NCBI GenBank assembly: GCA_023653785.1
Contig: JAMKCH010014145.1
Coordinates: 19,443 to 83,442 of the forward strand
Length of the DNA: 64,000 nucleotides
Direction of reading: 5' to 3'
From: Ophioderma brevispina
Lineage: Eukaryota > Echinodermata > Ophiuroidea > Amphilepidida > Ophiodermatidae
The number at the start of each line of letters is the position of its first letter. Position 1 is the first letter of the stretch. The position numbers and the translations under genes are program-made. The notes beneath the pieces were generated by a model that searched no databases, had not been told where the DNA came from, and saw only the letters and a list, made by a program, of their open reading frames with translations. Shown one piece after another: positions 23,716-34,880 of the stretch.

Positions 23716-24264
23716 CGAGGGTTGACAATCAGAAAGACGTAACTCAGCACTGAAAGAAATATTAAAGAATTTCTTTAATTCTGCTGTTCATAATTAAAAA
23801 TTGTTCTTTGTTTACTAGTTTATATAATGTTTGCTTACAGTACCATATATGTGATGTGATCAAGCAAAATGAGTCGGAAGTCACAAATATTGATTTTGAG
23901 ATAAAGCCAAACAAAAGAGAAAATGTCTTTTGTTTCCTATTGTTTTTGCCACCCTTCAACTGACTATATCTTTGGAATTAATTGATCAAATTCAATGGGA
24001 GTTTCAGCAAAATGTAGCTTTTTAAATGGTGTATACAGTTATACGGAAAAGTAAAAATTGATTTTGACCGACTTCAGACTCATTTTGCTTGACCACATCA
24101 CATATGAGCTTTATGAGATGTTTTCATTTTGAGTAATGAATAGATTTGCTTAGTAGAAAATATTAAACATCACATTTCTCAAAAGCAGTATTACAGCAGA
24201 ATTAAAGAAATTCTTTAATATTTCTTTCAGTGCTGAGTTACGTCCTTCTGATTGTCAACCCTCG
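23716..24264. mobile_element. CGAGGG-family TIR element (MITE)
   Basis: It has 71-bp terminal inverted repeats, 23716-23786 and 24194-24264, with a single mismatch. They begin CGAGGGTTGACAATCAGAA and contain an internal near-palindrome AAAGAATTTCTTT. The 549-bp element has no coding capacity. The same ends bound the 5.7-kb element at 47937-53637, so this is likely the short, non-autonomous form of that family. Flanks are ATT on the left and TAATG on the right, with no convincing target duplication. Confidence 0.85.
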
Positions 24265-24934
24265 TAATGTCCATGCAAAATTAGTATTTTTAACTCTCTT
24301 TCTGTAACAGAGAATTGATGGTACTCTTAATTTTCATTACTTTTCAGAATTTATCAGTGTTTTTGAAAGATTTTAGTACTATTTTCAGTACTATTTGAGT
24401 ATTTGGAAGCCCTGACAAAATGTGTTCAAAATAAATGTGTTCAAAATATATATATTGATGGTAGGCTGATTTAAAAGGGACCCCCACCAAAAAAATGTAA
24501 TATAAACATGTAATCTACATTTTCACTTTTTGTGTCAAGTTTCTTCCACCCTATAAGTGTGAAAAGGTTACGAGCCTATCACACCATGTTATGATAATAT
24601 TGGGTAATACACCACAGCTGGACTAAACGGGTCACTAAATATTGATTGTGTCTACTGATACTTCACACAAACCCATAAGATATCTAAACCGATAGCATGA
24701 CAATATTTAAACGCCACATTGCGATTTGACAACCCACTGCCGGGCATTCTTCCAAACTGCTGCATCTACACAATCTTCTAAAGATCTGGTGTTTCATGAA
24801 ATGGTTTAATTGGAGGTATTACAAAGTAAACAATTTTCTTTTTTAAAACACATTTTCGATATAAATGTTTTTTTCTTTGTAAGCATCCAACCATGGCACT
24901 TACAGACAATAAGACAATATGATACCATAATGGG

Positions 24935-25210
24935 TACACATTTGGTGCAGTTGGATCAGCACTCGCCTCGTAAGCATTAAGGTTGTGGGTTTGATCCCCC
25001 ACTGTCGCGATGTGTTGTGCACTTGGGCAGTTACCTCTCTCCACTCCGATTAAATGGGTACCCGCGGAATATTCTGGGAATGCAAAACAGACCTCTGTGC
25101 AGGAGGATGCACCCCCAAAGTACCATTCTATGAGGTATCCTGGCTCCAAGGTAACAGAGAGTTGGGCACTCCGCCTGCGGTCGCACCATTTGCATAACAC
25201 GTACATACTG
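24935..25210 (+). mobile_element. tRNA-derived SINE in a DMGDH intron
   Basis: An RNA polymerase III A box, TGGTGCAGTTGG (24943-24954), and a B box, GGTTTGATCCC (24988-24998), are spaced as in a tRNA gene. The first 70 bp read like a diverged tRNA. The part that follows (CACTTGGGCAGTTACCTCT, TAAATGGGTACC) resembles the conserved body of tRNA SINEs common in marine invertebrates. No anticodon arm of a working tRNA can be drawn, so this is a retroposon, not a tRNA gene. It lies on the strand opposite to DMGDH. Confidence 0.75.
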
Positions 25211-25353
25211 AAAACACACTTTTAATTACAATGCATATGTGTAACTGTGATAAAAAATAGTTCGAATAATCTGTGCACTTTTTTCCTATTATAAAGACCT
25301 GTGCTGCTGTGACGATAATGTTAGCAAAAGATGCATTGCATCAGTACACCTAC

Positions 25354-25565
25354 CCACCACATTGATGATTCTCTTTGGATGTGATGGTTCCAATGTTTTG
25401 GTTGTTCTCCTACATTCCAAGAGTCATCAGCCCTTTTGGTGTCAAAGACTTTCACATGCATGTTGGTAATATCAGCTCCGTATTTTGCGAGCACCTAGGA
25501 AGCATAGGCCTGCGTCATGGAATAGGGGTCTAGATGTGCATCACCCGGGGTTTGAATATTCCCTC
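25354..25565 (-). CDS. DMGDH: Dimethylglycine dehydrogenase, preceding exon (frame broken)
   Basis: On the minus strand, acceptor GATTTTAG (AG at 25567-25566) opens the exon and donor GG/GTAGGT closes it at 25354. Reading with shifts gives the DMGDH segment that precedes the intact exon: a GGIFNPGDAHLDPYS-like start, TQAYAS then GARKYGADI, a KVFDTKRADDSWNV stretch, and RIINVV at the end. The last codon is completed by the phase-1 start of the exon at 23013, as in VNAAGFW of vertebrates. As written the frame is broken by about eight extra bases. Three lie in homopolymers near the start, two plus one lie around an in-frame TAG, and two lie near the 3' end. Removing them gives 204 bp, exactly 68 codons. 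Sequencing error is more likely than true inactivation. Confidence 0.85.
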
Positions 25566-27050
25566 CTAAAATCTTAACAGTTTCAAAAAGGTGTTCTTAC
25601 TGTTATGGATTAACCTTAACAATCATGTTAATTCATTTTTAACTAGTTCATTTCCACCCCCAGTGTGACCTTTGACCTCAGATTTGTTCTGTGCTAAGGT
25701 AAGTGGGTCCTTTTGAACGCAAATTTGTGTGTTATTGGTATTCTATATGCAAAAATTGACTCATATGACCTTTGACCTTTTGGGTCACTCCTAAACCCTG
25801 AAAGGTCAGACTACCTCCTCTACTTCATGCCAACATCAGCCGCATATGTCAAAGCATTATAAAATGCATAGCCAGACAGACTCACAGATCTCATTCTTTA
25901 GTGCATGTAGTACTAGCAGTCCTTTTGACCAAATTTGGTGATCATAAGGCCATTTCTATACAAATTTACCTCTAGAACCCTGAAAACAAACGTCGGACTG
26001 TCCTCCCCCTATGTTCGTACCCAATCAGGCCTGATACCCAATATCAGTCCCATATGTCGAAGCATAACAAAATTCCCCCCCATGTGTAACCTTTGACCTA
26101 TGGTGTGACCTTTGATTGGAGATTTGTTGTGCTCAGGTCAGAAGTCCTTTCGGCCAAATTCTGTGTTCATAGGGTAAAGATGCTAATGGATCCCTAGATG
26201 ACCTTAGACTTTTTGGGTGACTCTGAAACCCTGCAAACAAAGGTCAGACTGCCCTCCTCTACCTGTAAGCCAAATATCAGTGACCACAGACTTATTCTGT
26301 GCTCAGGTCAGCTGTCCTTTTGACCCAATTTGGTGGGCATAGGGCAGTTCTATGCAGAGTGACCTCTAGATGGCCTTTGACCTTTCGGGTCACTCTGAAC
26401 CTCTAATAAACATCAGACTGTCCTCCCCTACCCATATGCCAAAGCATAAGGAAATCCCCCATTACGACCTTTTGACCGATGTGTGTGACCTTTTGACAGA
26501 TGTGTGACCTTTGACATTCAGATTTGCTAGTGCTCAGGTCAGCAGTTCTTATGACCAAATTTTGTGGGTCATAGGGAGTTTCTACACAAATTGACCTTAG
26601 ATGACCTTTGACTTGTTGGGTCACTTTGAAACCCTGCAAACAAAGGTCAGATTGCCCTCTCTCCCCTCATACCAAATATCAGCCCCATATGTCAAAGCAT
26701 AATCAGATCTCATTTATTCTACTACTTGCACCCCTCCCCTTGGTCTTTTTGGGTCACCCTGAAACCCTGATAACAAACTTTTCTCTCCCACTTTCATGCC
26801 AAATATCAGCTCCGTATGTCAAAGCATAAAGAAATGCATAGCTGAACAGACAGGTGCTATAGGAATTTCTATGCAAATTGACCACTAGATTACCTTTAAC
26901 CTTGTGGTCACCCTGAAACCCTAAAACCAAATGTCACACTGTCCTCCCCTACCTTCATGCCAAATATGAGCTCTATATGTCGAGCATAACAAAACGATGA
27001 GCCGGACAGACAGACAGACTTTTTTAGTAGTATAGATAGACGATGCCATC
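25566..27050 (+). repeat. DR1-rich tandem repeat, about five units of roughly 300 bp
   Basis: From about 25655 to 27020, units share TGTGACCTTTGACCTCAG, GATTTGTTCTGTGCTCAGGTC, TGACCTTTTGGGTCAC, AACCCTGAAAACAAA, GTCAGACTGTCCTCCCCTA and CATGCCAAATATCAG. Perfect TGACCTTTGACCT motifs lie at 25666-25678 and 25766-25778, with variants in each later unit. The array ends in a (GACA)n tail and TTTTAGTAGTATAGATAG (about 27005-27045). Related units appear inverted at 53930-54240 and directly at 58840-59150. It is not protein coding. Confidence 0.8.
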
Positions 27051-28950
27051 ATTATTCGAGACTAAAAGAACCATGCCTTCATTTTACCCAACTGCACTGC
27101 ATTCATTTATTAACTTTTGTTTTCAATGGAAACAAGTTGCTAAAAGATTGTTCTCTATTTCTTAGTCTAATTACAGGTGTGTGTTACGATTGCCTTTAGG
27201 GAACACACAACCACATACATCACATGAAAGGCCAAATGTATTTTTTCTCACTGTCCTGAAATTTCAGCCTCCAAATCCATTTTGCAGGCCTTGTACTGAA
27301 CTTTACAACTTGACCGCCAACATTAACTACTTACTGATACATTAACCAAAAATGGGCGTCAGGTTTGTGCTTAATTTGAGCTGATTTTTTTTAAATGATA
27401 CCGAGAGAAAACTGACATTTTAGCAGTTAACCATAAAATAATCAAGCAGTGGCGGATAAGGCATGGCAATATGCCTACTTATATTGCCTCTATCACCAAC
27501 CAGAACCTGTTTCCTATGAAACTTTTATGTGAGTGAAAGTCAATGTCAGGCTTTTACACTCAGGTAGGTACTGTTAAAACTAAAATCAGAAACAGGCCAC
27601 CTATAATCAGACCATGGAACATTTGGAAACTGGTGCACGTAAGATTTTTAGAAAGTGATATCTTGCATGGTTGTAAGCTTTATATGATAGTCCCCAACCC
27701 TCAAATAATTAAAAAAATGACAACTCAGGAAGACTAGGCCCGTTATGTATGATGAAGTCATTAGTGCAACATTCGAGTTGTTCTGTTGAACCTTGACCCT
27801 TTCATTTTGCATCGAGGCCTACACGATGGCATATATAAAGTTAGAGCCATGTCATGTTGACCGTGACCCTAACGATGGATATTAGAGCGGGGGTACTGTG
27901 GACACTTTCACTTTTCATTGCTGCCTACAAGATGGCATAGCTATGGAGGTCAATTAAGCTTCTTTTATATTGGACCCCTAGATGACCCCATTTTGACCTT
28001 TTACCCCCCATATTTGTGGCCATAAGAAATAGAGCTTTCCCAGTGGTTCTTTGACACATTTGTGAACATAAATATCTACTTTGGTGGGTGATGAGTTTAT
28101 AAAGCGTTTTTGCATATTAATTAGCTCATTTGCATATCTACAACGACCCCGTGGCCAATATTCTGTCACATGATTCGTCTAGACATTAATCCCGCAACTT
28201 TTGCCACAACATCACCTATCCAGTGTTATCGATTTTGAGATATGGGGGGCATTTTGCATATTAATTCGATAATGCCGCCATTTTGAATGTGAATGATTCC
28301 GTATTAATTCTGTGTAAAGCTGATACACTGACCAAAGACGATACTCATAGGCAGAATTTTCAACAGTAGTGCACCTTATCTGTATAAGAAGTAGGCTTCC
28401 AAAGATTTTAGTTTTTGACCTCTAGTTTTGACCCCCTATAGAGGTCCAAAGGTCAAACTAATGTCACCCCTGATGTATCTTGGGTTCAGTGGTTCTTCTG
28501 ACGCGTTTTGGTCAATATTTGCCCAGCCGTTTGGGCAGAAGAAGCTAAAAAGCGATGGTCGAATAATGAAAAGGAGACGACTAAACAGCAAAATAAGCAG
28601 AATACTAATTCCCCCCGTTTCAACGTGCCAATAGTACTAATCCCAATCGTGCTTAGTGCAAACGACCAATTTTATAATAAAAATCACTCCAGAGTTATTT
28701 TATATTTATTTCGACAGACGACAAATCATGGCATTAAACAAAAATATGCATCAGAGTTGATTCCCATGGCATCCCCGTTGACTATCGTAACCTTTATAGT
28801 TTTTAATATAATGAATAGTGTCTGTGATATGAATTCCTGTGATACCATTTGTTGATTCCATTATGACAGATCCAAACTTTTGTCCTACTGATGTTTTTTA
28901 GACTCGTATGAAGGCTCATGTTTTGTTACCTTAGTCTGCAACGATAGTCT
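27051..28950. other. Unassigned DNA with weak repeats
   Basis: Between about 27780 and 28480 there are diverged units with TGACCTT- or TGACCCC-like motifs and a twice-seen CCTAC(A)AGATGGCATA block, probably a decayed member of the same repeat group. Open frames are short. No gene was recognised. Confidence 0.4.
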
Positions 28951-29059
28951 GTATTCCAGTCGTTCTTTAACACATCAGGAACTCGACTGTGTTTTCTTCT
29001 GTACCGTTTCTTTATGTCAAGCGTATGTGTAGCACAGCTGACATATTGTGCTCCTAGGC

Positions 29060-29102
29060 GTTCTTTCTTTCTTTCCTTCTTTCTCCTTTCAAACGCTCCC
29101 TT
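29060..29102 (+). repeat. (TTTC)n microsatellite
   Basis: An imperfect TTTC/CTTT tract sits at the left edge of the tandem array that begins at 29213. It is preceded by CTCCTAGGCG. Confidence 0.7.
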
Positions 29103-29212
29103 AAATGCTTTCTCCTAACCAAACGCTTGGCCGTTTTCAACCAAACTTGTTCTGAAGAACCACCGGACCAAGCGTCTATATTGTGTACCCAGATTTTGTG
29201 ACAATTTAAAGT

Positions 29213-30020
29213 TCTGCGTGCTGATTAAAGGGGAATCTTGAAACTTTATAAATTCCTTCTCGCCATAAATCAATTGCTATGGTCACAAATTTCAGTCCAG
29301 AAGAACCTTAACCCAGGGCCCATATAGGGTGGTACCTACAGATTTGGGTGAAAGGCCATGTCGCCGATTAAAGGGGCAATTCTTTGAAAACTATTAATTC
29401 CTTCCTCTAAACAGCAAATCAATTGCTTATGATCACAATTACAGTCAAAAGAACCATTAACCCAAGGAGGCCTATATATGATTACCCGATTGAGGTGTAA
29501 GACAGTGTAGCCGATTAAAGGGGCATTCTTTGAAAATCTATAAATTCCATTTTCGGCCTCAAATTAATTGCTATGATAACCAAAGTTTGGTGCTGAAGAC
29601 CACTGACCTAAGACCCATAAGTCTGTAAACACATTGGTAGGGTCAAATGTCATGTAGGCCGATTATTTTTTAAAGGGGCATTCTTCATCCAAATCTATAA
29701 AGTGTGCTTTGGTCTCAAAATTACTGCTATTATCACTTAAATTAGAAGAGAACCTTGACTCAAGGACCATAATAGAGTGTACACGGATTAGGTGAAAGAC
29801 CATGTTGGATGATTAAAGGGGTATTTCTTTTGGAAATTCAGAAATCCTTCAGTCTCAAATCTAGTGCTTTGATCACGCAATGTTGGTCAAAAACCATTAC
29901 CACTGACACAGTCCATATTGGGTGTCCACAGATTATCAAATTCATATCACTGATTAAAGGGGCATTCTTGAAAGTTTTCTTTGAAAATCTGTAAATTACA
30001 TTTTCTGCCTTACTTTTCAA
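29213..30020 (+). repeat. Tandem array with roughly 146-bp unit
   Basis: The block GATTAAAGGGGCATTCTT followed by GAAAATCTATAAATTCC recurs at about 29223, 29366, 29513, 29665, 29812 and 29953. Each unit also carries ATCAATTGCTATGATCAC and GAAGAACC(TT)AACCC(A)AGG. Six units differ by point changes and indels. Two related units lie in the opposite orientation at about 46630-46900. Confidence 0.85.
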
Positions 30021-30159
30021 TACCCTCCGTCAAATTAACGGTTCACTAGAAACCTTTGCATTCTGAACAATTAGTGCTTCTTCAGAATCACATTTAGCCC
30101 TAGTTTCTTCTTCTGCTTCTTTTCTTTCGTCAAACTTCAAAATGCTACTACTACTTCTC

Positions 30160-31085
30160 CTACAGATTCATTGTTATGATCAGTGACCCATGTCATGTGG
30201 TGTAGTTTGACACCCCCTTACAAAAGTTACTGAAATGAAATTTTCATCAAAGGTCATTGGGGTCACAAGGGTCAATAACCTGATTTCACCAATCATGCTA
30301 CTTCTTTTACCGATTACATAGTATGACCTGTGACTCATGTAAAGTGGTGTATTTGACACCCCCTCAAAGTTTTACTTAATGAAATGGCGATCAAATGTCC
30401 TTAAAGGGCATTTCCGGCCTGAGTTTAAAATTCTTTAAAAAAAGCAATCTGCAAAATGCAAGGATACATGATTGATGCTACTTGCACGATGTTGTTTAAC
30501 TATCTATCAAGGTCAATTCGGTCCTTCAGGGGTAACAGGTCAATGTTCAAAATGGTCGCGATGAGCTGAATTATACTGAAATGATCCTTATGACATTCTC
30601 AAACATGTGAAATATTTGAGGTCAAGGCAAGATGTCAAAGTTCAAAATTTTCAAATTGCTCCGATGAAGCTGAATGTTACTGAATGAACCCTTATGACAT
30701 CTAAACATGTTGAAAATATGTCGAGGTCAAAGGTCATTAGGGGTCAAATGTCAATTTTTCTAACTGCTCCGATTGAGCTGAATTTGACTTGAAATGATCC
30801 TTATACATTCTCTAACCGTGGAAAATATTTTTTGAGGTCAACAGGTCAATAAGGTGTCAAAAGTCCCATTCCAAAATGCTCCGATTGAGCTGACCTTTGA
30901 ATATGAATTCTTATTATCTTCTATCTAAATATTTTTGATAATCAAAGGTCATCTACCTCGACTGTGTTCAGATCTGAATCCAGATCTAGTCTGTTCTTTA
31001 TAGTTGGAGGCGTTTCGCCTAACTTATTGTTTTCTTGCCGTTTCTTTCTTTCTTTCTTTCTCTTTCTTTCTCTTTCTTCTTACAA
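30160..31085 (+). repeat. DR1-rich tandem repeats ending in a palindrome and (TTTC)n
   Basis: Two units with GTGACCCATGTCATGTGGTG and TTTGACACCCCCT lie at 30170-30390. They are followed by about four units of roughly 115 bp at 30540-30960 with AATGATCCTTATGACATTCT, TGAGGTCAAAGGTCA and TGCTCCGATTGAGCTGA. A perfect AGGTCAAAGGTCA lies at 30724-30736. The block closes with AGGCGTTTCGCCT (31008-31020), a perfect palindrome apart from its central T, and a (TTTC)n tract at 31039-31082. The arrangement parallels the other hairpin-ended elements. Confidence 0.7.
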
Positions 31086-31655
31086 CCACTACTCCTCCTT
31101 AAGGGCTTGACCTCTAATGACCTCAACTCGCCATCAGAGTAATTACCTGGCCACAAGCTATAGCCGTGTGCTTTGTTTGGGGGCAGAGGTCAGTAGGGGT
31201 CACAGTGGTCCAAAGTGTGATTGTCTTTTTAAAATGTATCTCCGCCCTACAGTTACATTGCTGGAACGTGACTCACGCATATAAAGCAAGCTTGAGACCC
31301 TTCAGAAAAGGTATGGGTCGAGAGGTTCAATTTTGGGTCATTAAGGGGCCGTTTTGTTTCCGTCTTAAGGTGAAAATTTTTTCAAAAAATCTTTAAACTA
31401 ATGCAAACGTTGCATGTTCACTGACTCAATTATTAAGCAGCTTGAAGACCCTCTCCACAAACGTTGTGCTTGGTCATGGGATCAAAAGTCATTGAGGGGG
31501 AACTTTTGGTCAAAAACCAAATATATTCTAAAAAAAAATCCAAATTTTTATCTCAACACCAACATAGTAGTGACTTAACTTTCAGATATGCAGATATGTC
31601 ATTTGTTGAACTAAAGCATGTCGTAATCCCCGGGGCCGGTAATAAATAGTCAACC

Positions 31656-33450
31656 CCAAGTCATCGTGTTAGCCTCATTTTATGGGGGTTTCTCATAGGG
31701 CACGGTGAGTAAGCCAGCCCGCGAAGACGCTAGGGAATAGGGACCGGACCACATAGTCCTTAATATGACCGGTAGTTTCTGTCTTGAGTGCAGCAACCTG
31801 ATGGAATCAGTTGATGTGGACTACATTGACTGAGGGATGCATGAATAGCTATCAGAGGGTGCACGGATACGCTAGTCTTCCTATTTCTTGGCACCAAAAT
31901 CCTAATAGGCAAATGAGAAAATGATGAAATTGTTTTAGAATGTGTAAATGTTACAAATTATTGTTCCAAAACTGCGTGAATAATGTGAGTAGGCCCACAG
32001 CCGCTTCTTCAACTTCCAATAATGGCATCTGTGGTTGAGTACATGTCTGAGTCTAAAAATAAGATTGAGGACCAACCATCTATCCTTAAGTGGTTCTCAA
32101 GCCACTGAGGCTCCTGCCATACCAGTTGCAATTTGTGATGACCCCAAGATGTTCTTACTCCAATCGATTCCCTATCCCCTTCCTCAACCTTATTCCTCCT
32201 TCAAATCAAAAAGGACCTTGAAAATTTGTTGGTTCATGGGATTTTACCCCAGGTTTCATGCCATTCAACCATTTTAGTGCATTGACATTGGATGACCCCC
32301 ACATGACCTGAAATATCTTCATAATTTTAAGCAATAAATTTTGACACACCACCAAGTTGAGAATGCACCTGAGCCAGTTGAAGTGATTTAGGATTGTAGA
32401 GTGGATTAATGAATTTTCCATAATAGGATAAAATTTGTGTTACATAAAGTTATTCATTCAGCTACCATGACCCTTCATCATGTCTATCACCAAGCCACAT
32501 TAGAAGTTCATTAATTGGTCAGCAGGTTAAGAGTGAAATTAAGACTTTTTTGGCCACAGAGACAAGAAATCCACCATCAAGCAGAAAGGCAGGCAGGCAT
32601 TCCATCTGAGATCACATAGGACCCTCCACATAAAATTTGGTCTGTGGATGGGAACAAAAAATACTAATCGAAGTTGACACATAGAGAAGAGTGTAACTTT
32701 CAGCACGAAAGAACGATTAAACGAATTTCGGTAATTCTGTTCTGTAATAAAAATGTTATTTGTCTTTAATAGTTTATTATAAATGTTTGCTTACACGTAC
32801 CAATATGTTGATGTGATCAAAGACTTAAATGAGTCGGAAGCACAAATAGTTGATTTTGAGATAAAACAAAAAAAAGAGCGATAATCGTATTTATGTGTTG
32901 AATATTGTGTTTTGCCCACCCTTCAATGACTATATCTTTGGAATTAATGATCAAATTCAAATGGGGAGTTTCAGCCACAAAATGCTAGCTTTTTAAATGG
33001 TGTTACAGTTATATGAAAAGTAAAAATTGATTTTGACCGACTTCAGACTCCTTTTGCTTGCAACATCCCAATCACATATTGAGCTTTATGAGATGTGTTT
33101 CCTTTTGAGTAATGAATAGATTTGACTAGTAGAAAATATTAAACATCCAAATTTCTAAAAAGCAGTATCAAGCAGAATTAAAGAAATCTTTATATATTTC
33201 TCTTCAGTGTGAGTTTTACGTCCTTCTGATTGTGTCAACCCTCGTAATGTCCTGCAAAATTAGAAAAATATTGAAAATACGTATCATGTAAAATTGAGAA
33301 CGCGACTGGGTAAGTCATTAAACAGTTGTCATTATTAAGTGTAAGAATTTAGTAAGTATTTGGGACAAGGATTGTTCAGTAAAGTTGTCACGTATATTTG
33401 GAAGCATGTACAAAATGTGTTCAAAAGAAAGGTGTTCCAAATATAGTATA
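31656..33450 (-). pseudogene. DMGDH: Degraded second copy of the DMGDH exon and intron
   Basis: 31656-31906 aligns to the exon at 22765-23013 from the AGTCATC box to the acceptor. It carries many small, mostly inserted bases that destroy the frame; about 251 bp correspond to 232 bp. The last part of the exon and its donor are absent. The intron follows colinearly. The DR1-type element is at 32090-32650, the CGAGGG element at about 32660-33240, and the match fades near 33450, which corresponds to 24460. Either it is a true tandem duplication that has decayed, or it is raw long-read sequence of the same locus placed twice by assembly or gap filling. The insertion bias favours the second. Confidence 0.8.
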
Positions 33451-33636
33451 AGATAGATATTTTGGTCCATTGAAGTCCCGTGTGAAAGGGGGAAAGCATT
33501 GGTCTGAGTGGCCTGCAACACGTGCTTGAGTGGATGTGCCAATGATTAAACATTTACGCGTGATCTTCCTTTTTTTTTTTTTTTTAAGTGGGAAACAAAT
33601 ACTATTCTTCACTAGGGGCTAGTTCCTGAAAATGGT

Positions 33637-34880
33637 TTTGATTTTTAGGGTGAAATCACTGAGGGTGTCTTAAAATAATGACTAAAATGTTAGTTGTGTA
33701 AATAAGTAACATTGGAATGATAACTGAAGAGGATAATATTGATAAGTTGTTTATTGCATATTTACATGTGACTTATGAAACAGTATGTCAAATGGTAAAT
33801 AATATTATTTGGTAATGGAAAAAATTAGCAAATAATTGGTGTTGAAAATTTATTTGCTATAGTAATGTTTGTAAGTTACCAGTTCATGAATGGCAAACAT
33901 AACAAGGACATTAGGATTGCGTTAAATTTGCGACAAACAATTATTAAGGCAGAAGATTGTGATTTGTATTGCTTATAGATATACCGAAGATCATATCAAT
34001 TTAGGTAATTCAAAACACAAAAAAGTTAAAGGTGTATTTCGTGGTCTTACAGCCCCACCTTCAGTTTTATAATTGTTCAATAGATATCATTGAGAAAAAG
34101 CATATTCACGAACTTTAGCTGATACCGACTTTGCTGTTTTGTGTATGAGGCGGCACAGGCGGAGGGCGCGATAAACCGAGTCTCCCCACTCCACGTCCTC
34201 CTTTTCCTGGCCCCGAACAGACGGGAGCAAAGAAGCGGGACGCCGCGTCGGTATGGTCACCAAGTCATGCGGTAAACAGCTCAGAACTAGGACCCTCTAC
34301 AATGAAAAAATCTCCAGATCTTACATACACTATCGTTGAAGGGTCAAGAGGGGAGGAAGGAATAGTGAATGGGTGTCCCGGTGAAAGGTGTGCCGGGGGG
34401 GTCGAAAACGTGGTATTTGCGGACCCCGGCAGGCGGTTGGTCGAAGGCTGCAGCAGAATTGAAACCCCATATGTAGCGACATGTTGTTGGGGGATAGTCG
34501 CGGGGATCGGACAGAGGCTATGGATAATAGAAATGCACACAACTTTTTCTTATTAAGTGAACATGAATGAGGGTTGTATTGTTATATATGTTTTGATCTT
34601 TAGGGTGAAATCACTGAGGGTGTATTAAATGACCTAAAATGTTAGTTGTGTAAATAATAACATTGGAATGGCTAAAAGAAGAGACGATAATATTGATAAG
34701 TTGTCTATTGCGATATTTACATGTTGACTTATGAAACAGTATGTCAAATTGTAAATAATATCATTTGGTTAATGGACAAATTATCATAATTGTGTTTTTT
34801 TGAAATATTATTTGCTAAATAGGTAATGTTGTAGTACCAGTTCATGATGGCAAACATAGCAAGATCATTGTTGATGGGGG
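33637..34880 (+). repeat. Direct repeat pair flanking a GC-rich insert
   Basis: 33637-33915 and 34590-34870 are direct copies: TAGGGTGAAATCACTGAGGG, AAAATGTTAGTTGTGTAAAT, GATAATATTGATAAGTTGT, GACTTATGAAACAGTATGTC and CAGTTCATGA(A)TGGCAAACAT. Between them, 34140-34545 is GC-rich and CpG-containing, with an 84-codon plus-strand and a 91-codon minus-strand frame, neither recognised. The layout could be an element flanked by long direct repeats, or a tandem duplication with an insertion. Confidence 0.7.

Noticed and set aside
24943..25015. tRNA gene
   Set aside because: Pol III A and B boxes are present, but a full cloverleaf with anticodon arm is not, and a SINE body follows directly.
29213..30020. 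CRISPR array
   Set aside because: The repeats are full-length tandem units with drifting sequence, not short repeats with unrelated spacers, and the genome is eukaryotic.
34265..34556. Overlapping 91- and 84-codon frames on opposite strands
   Set aside because: Both lie in a short GC-rich insert between direct repeats. Neither is recognised, and open frames are expected from the composition.
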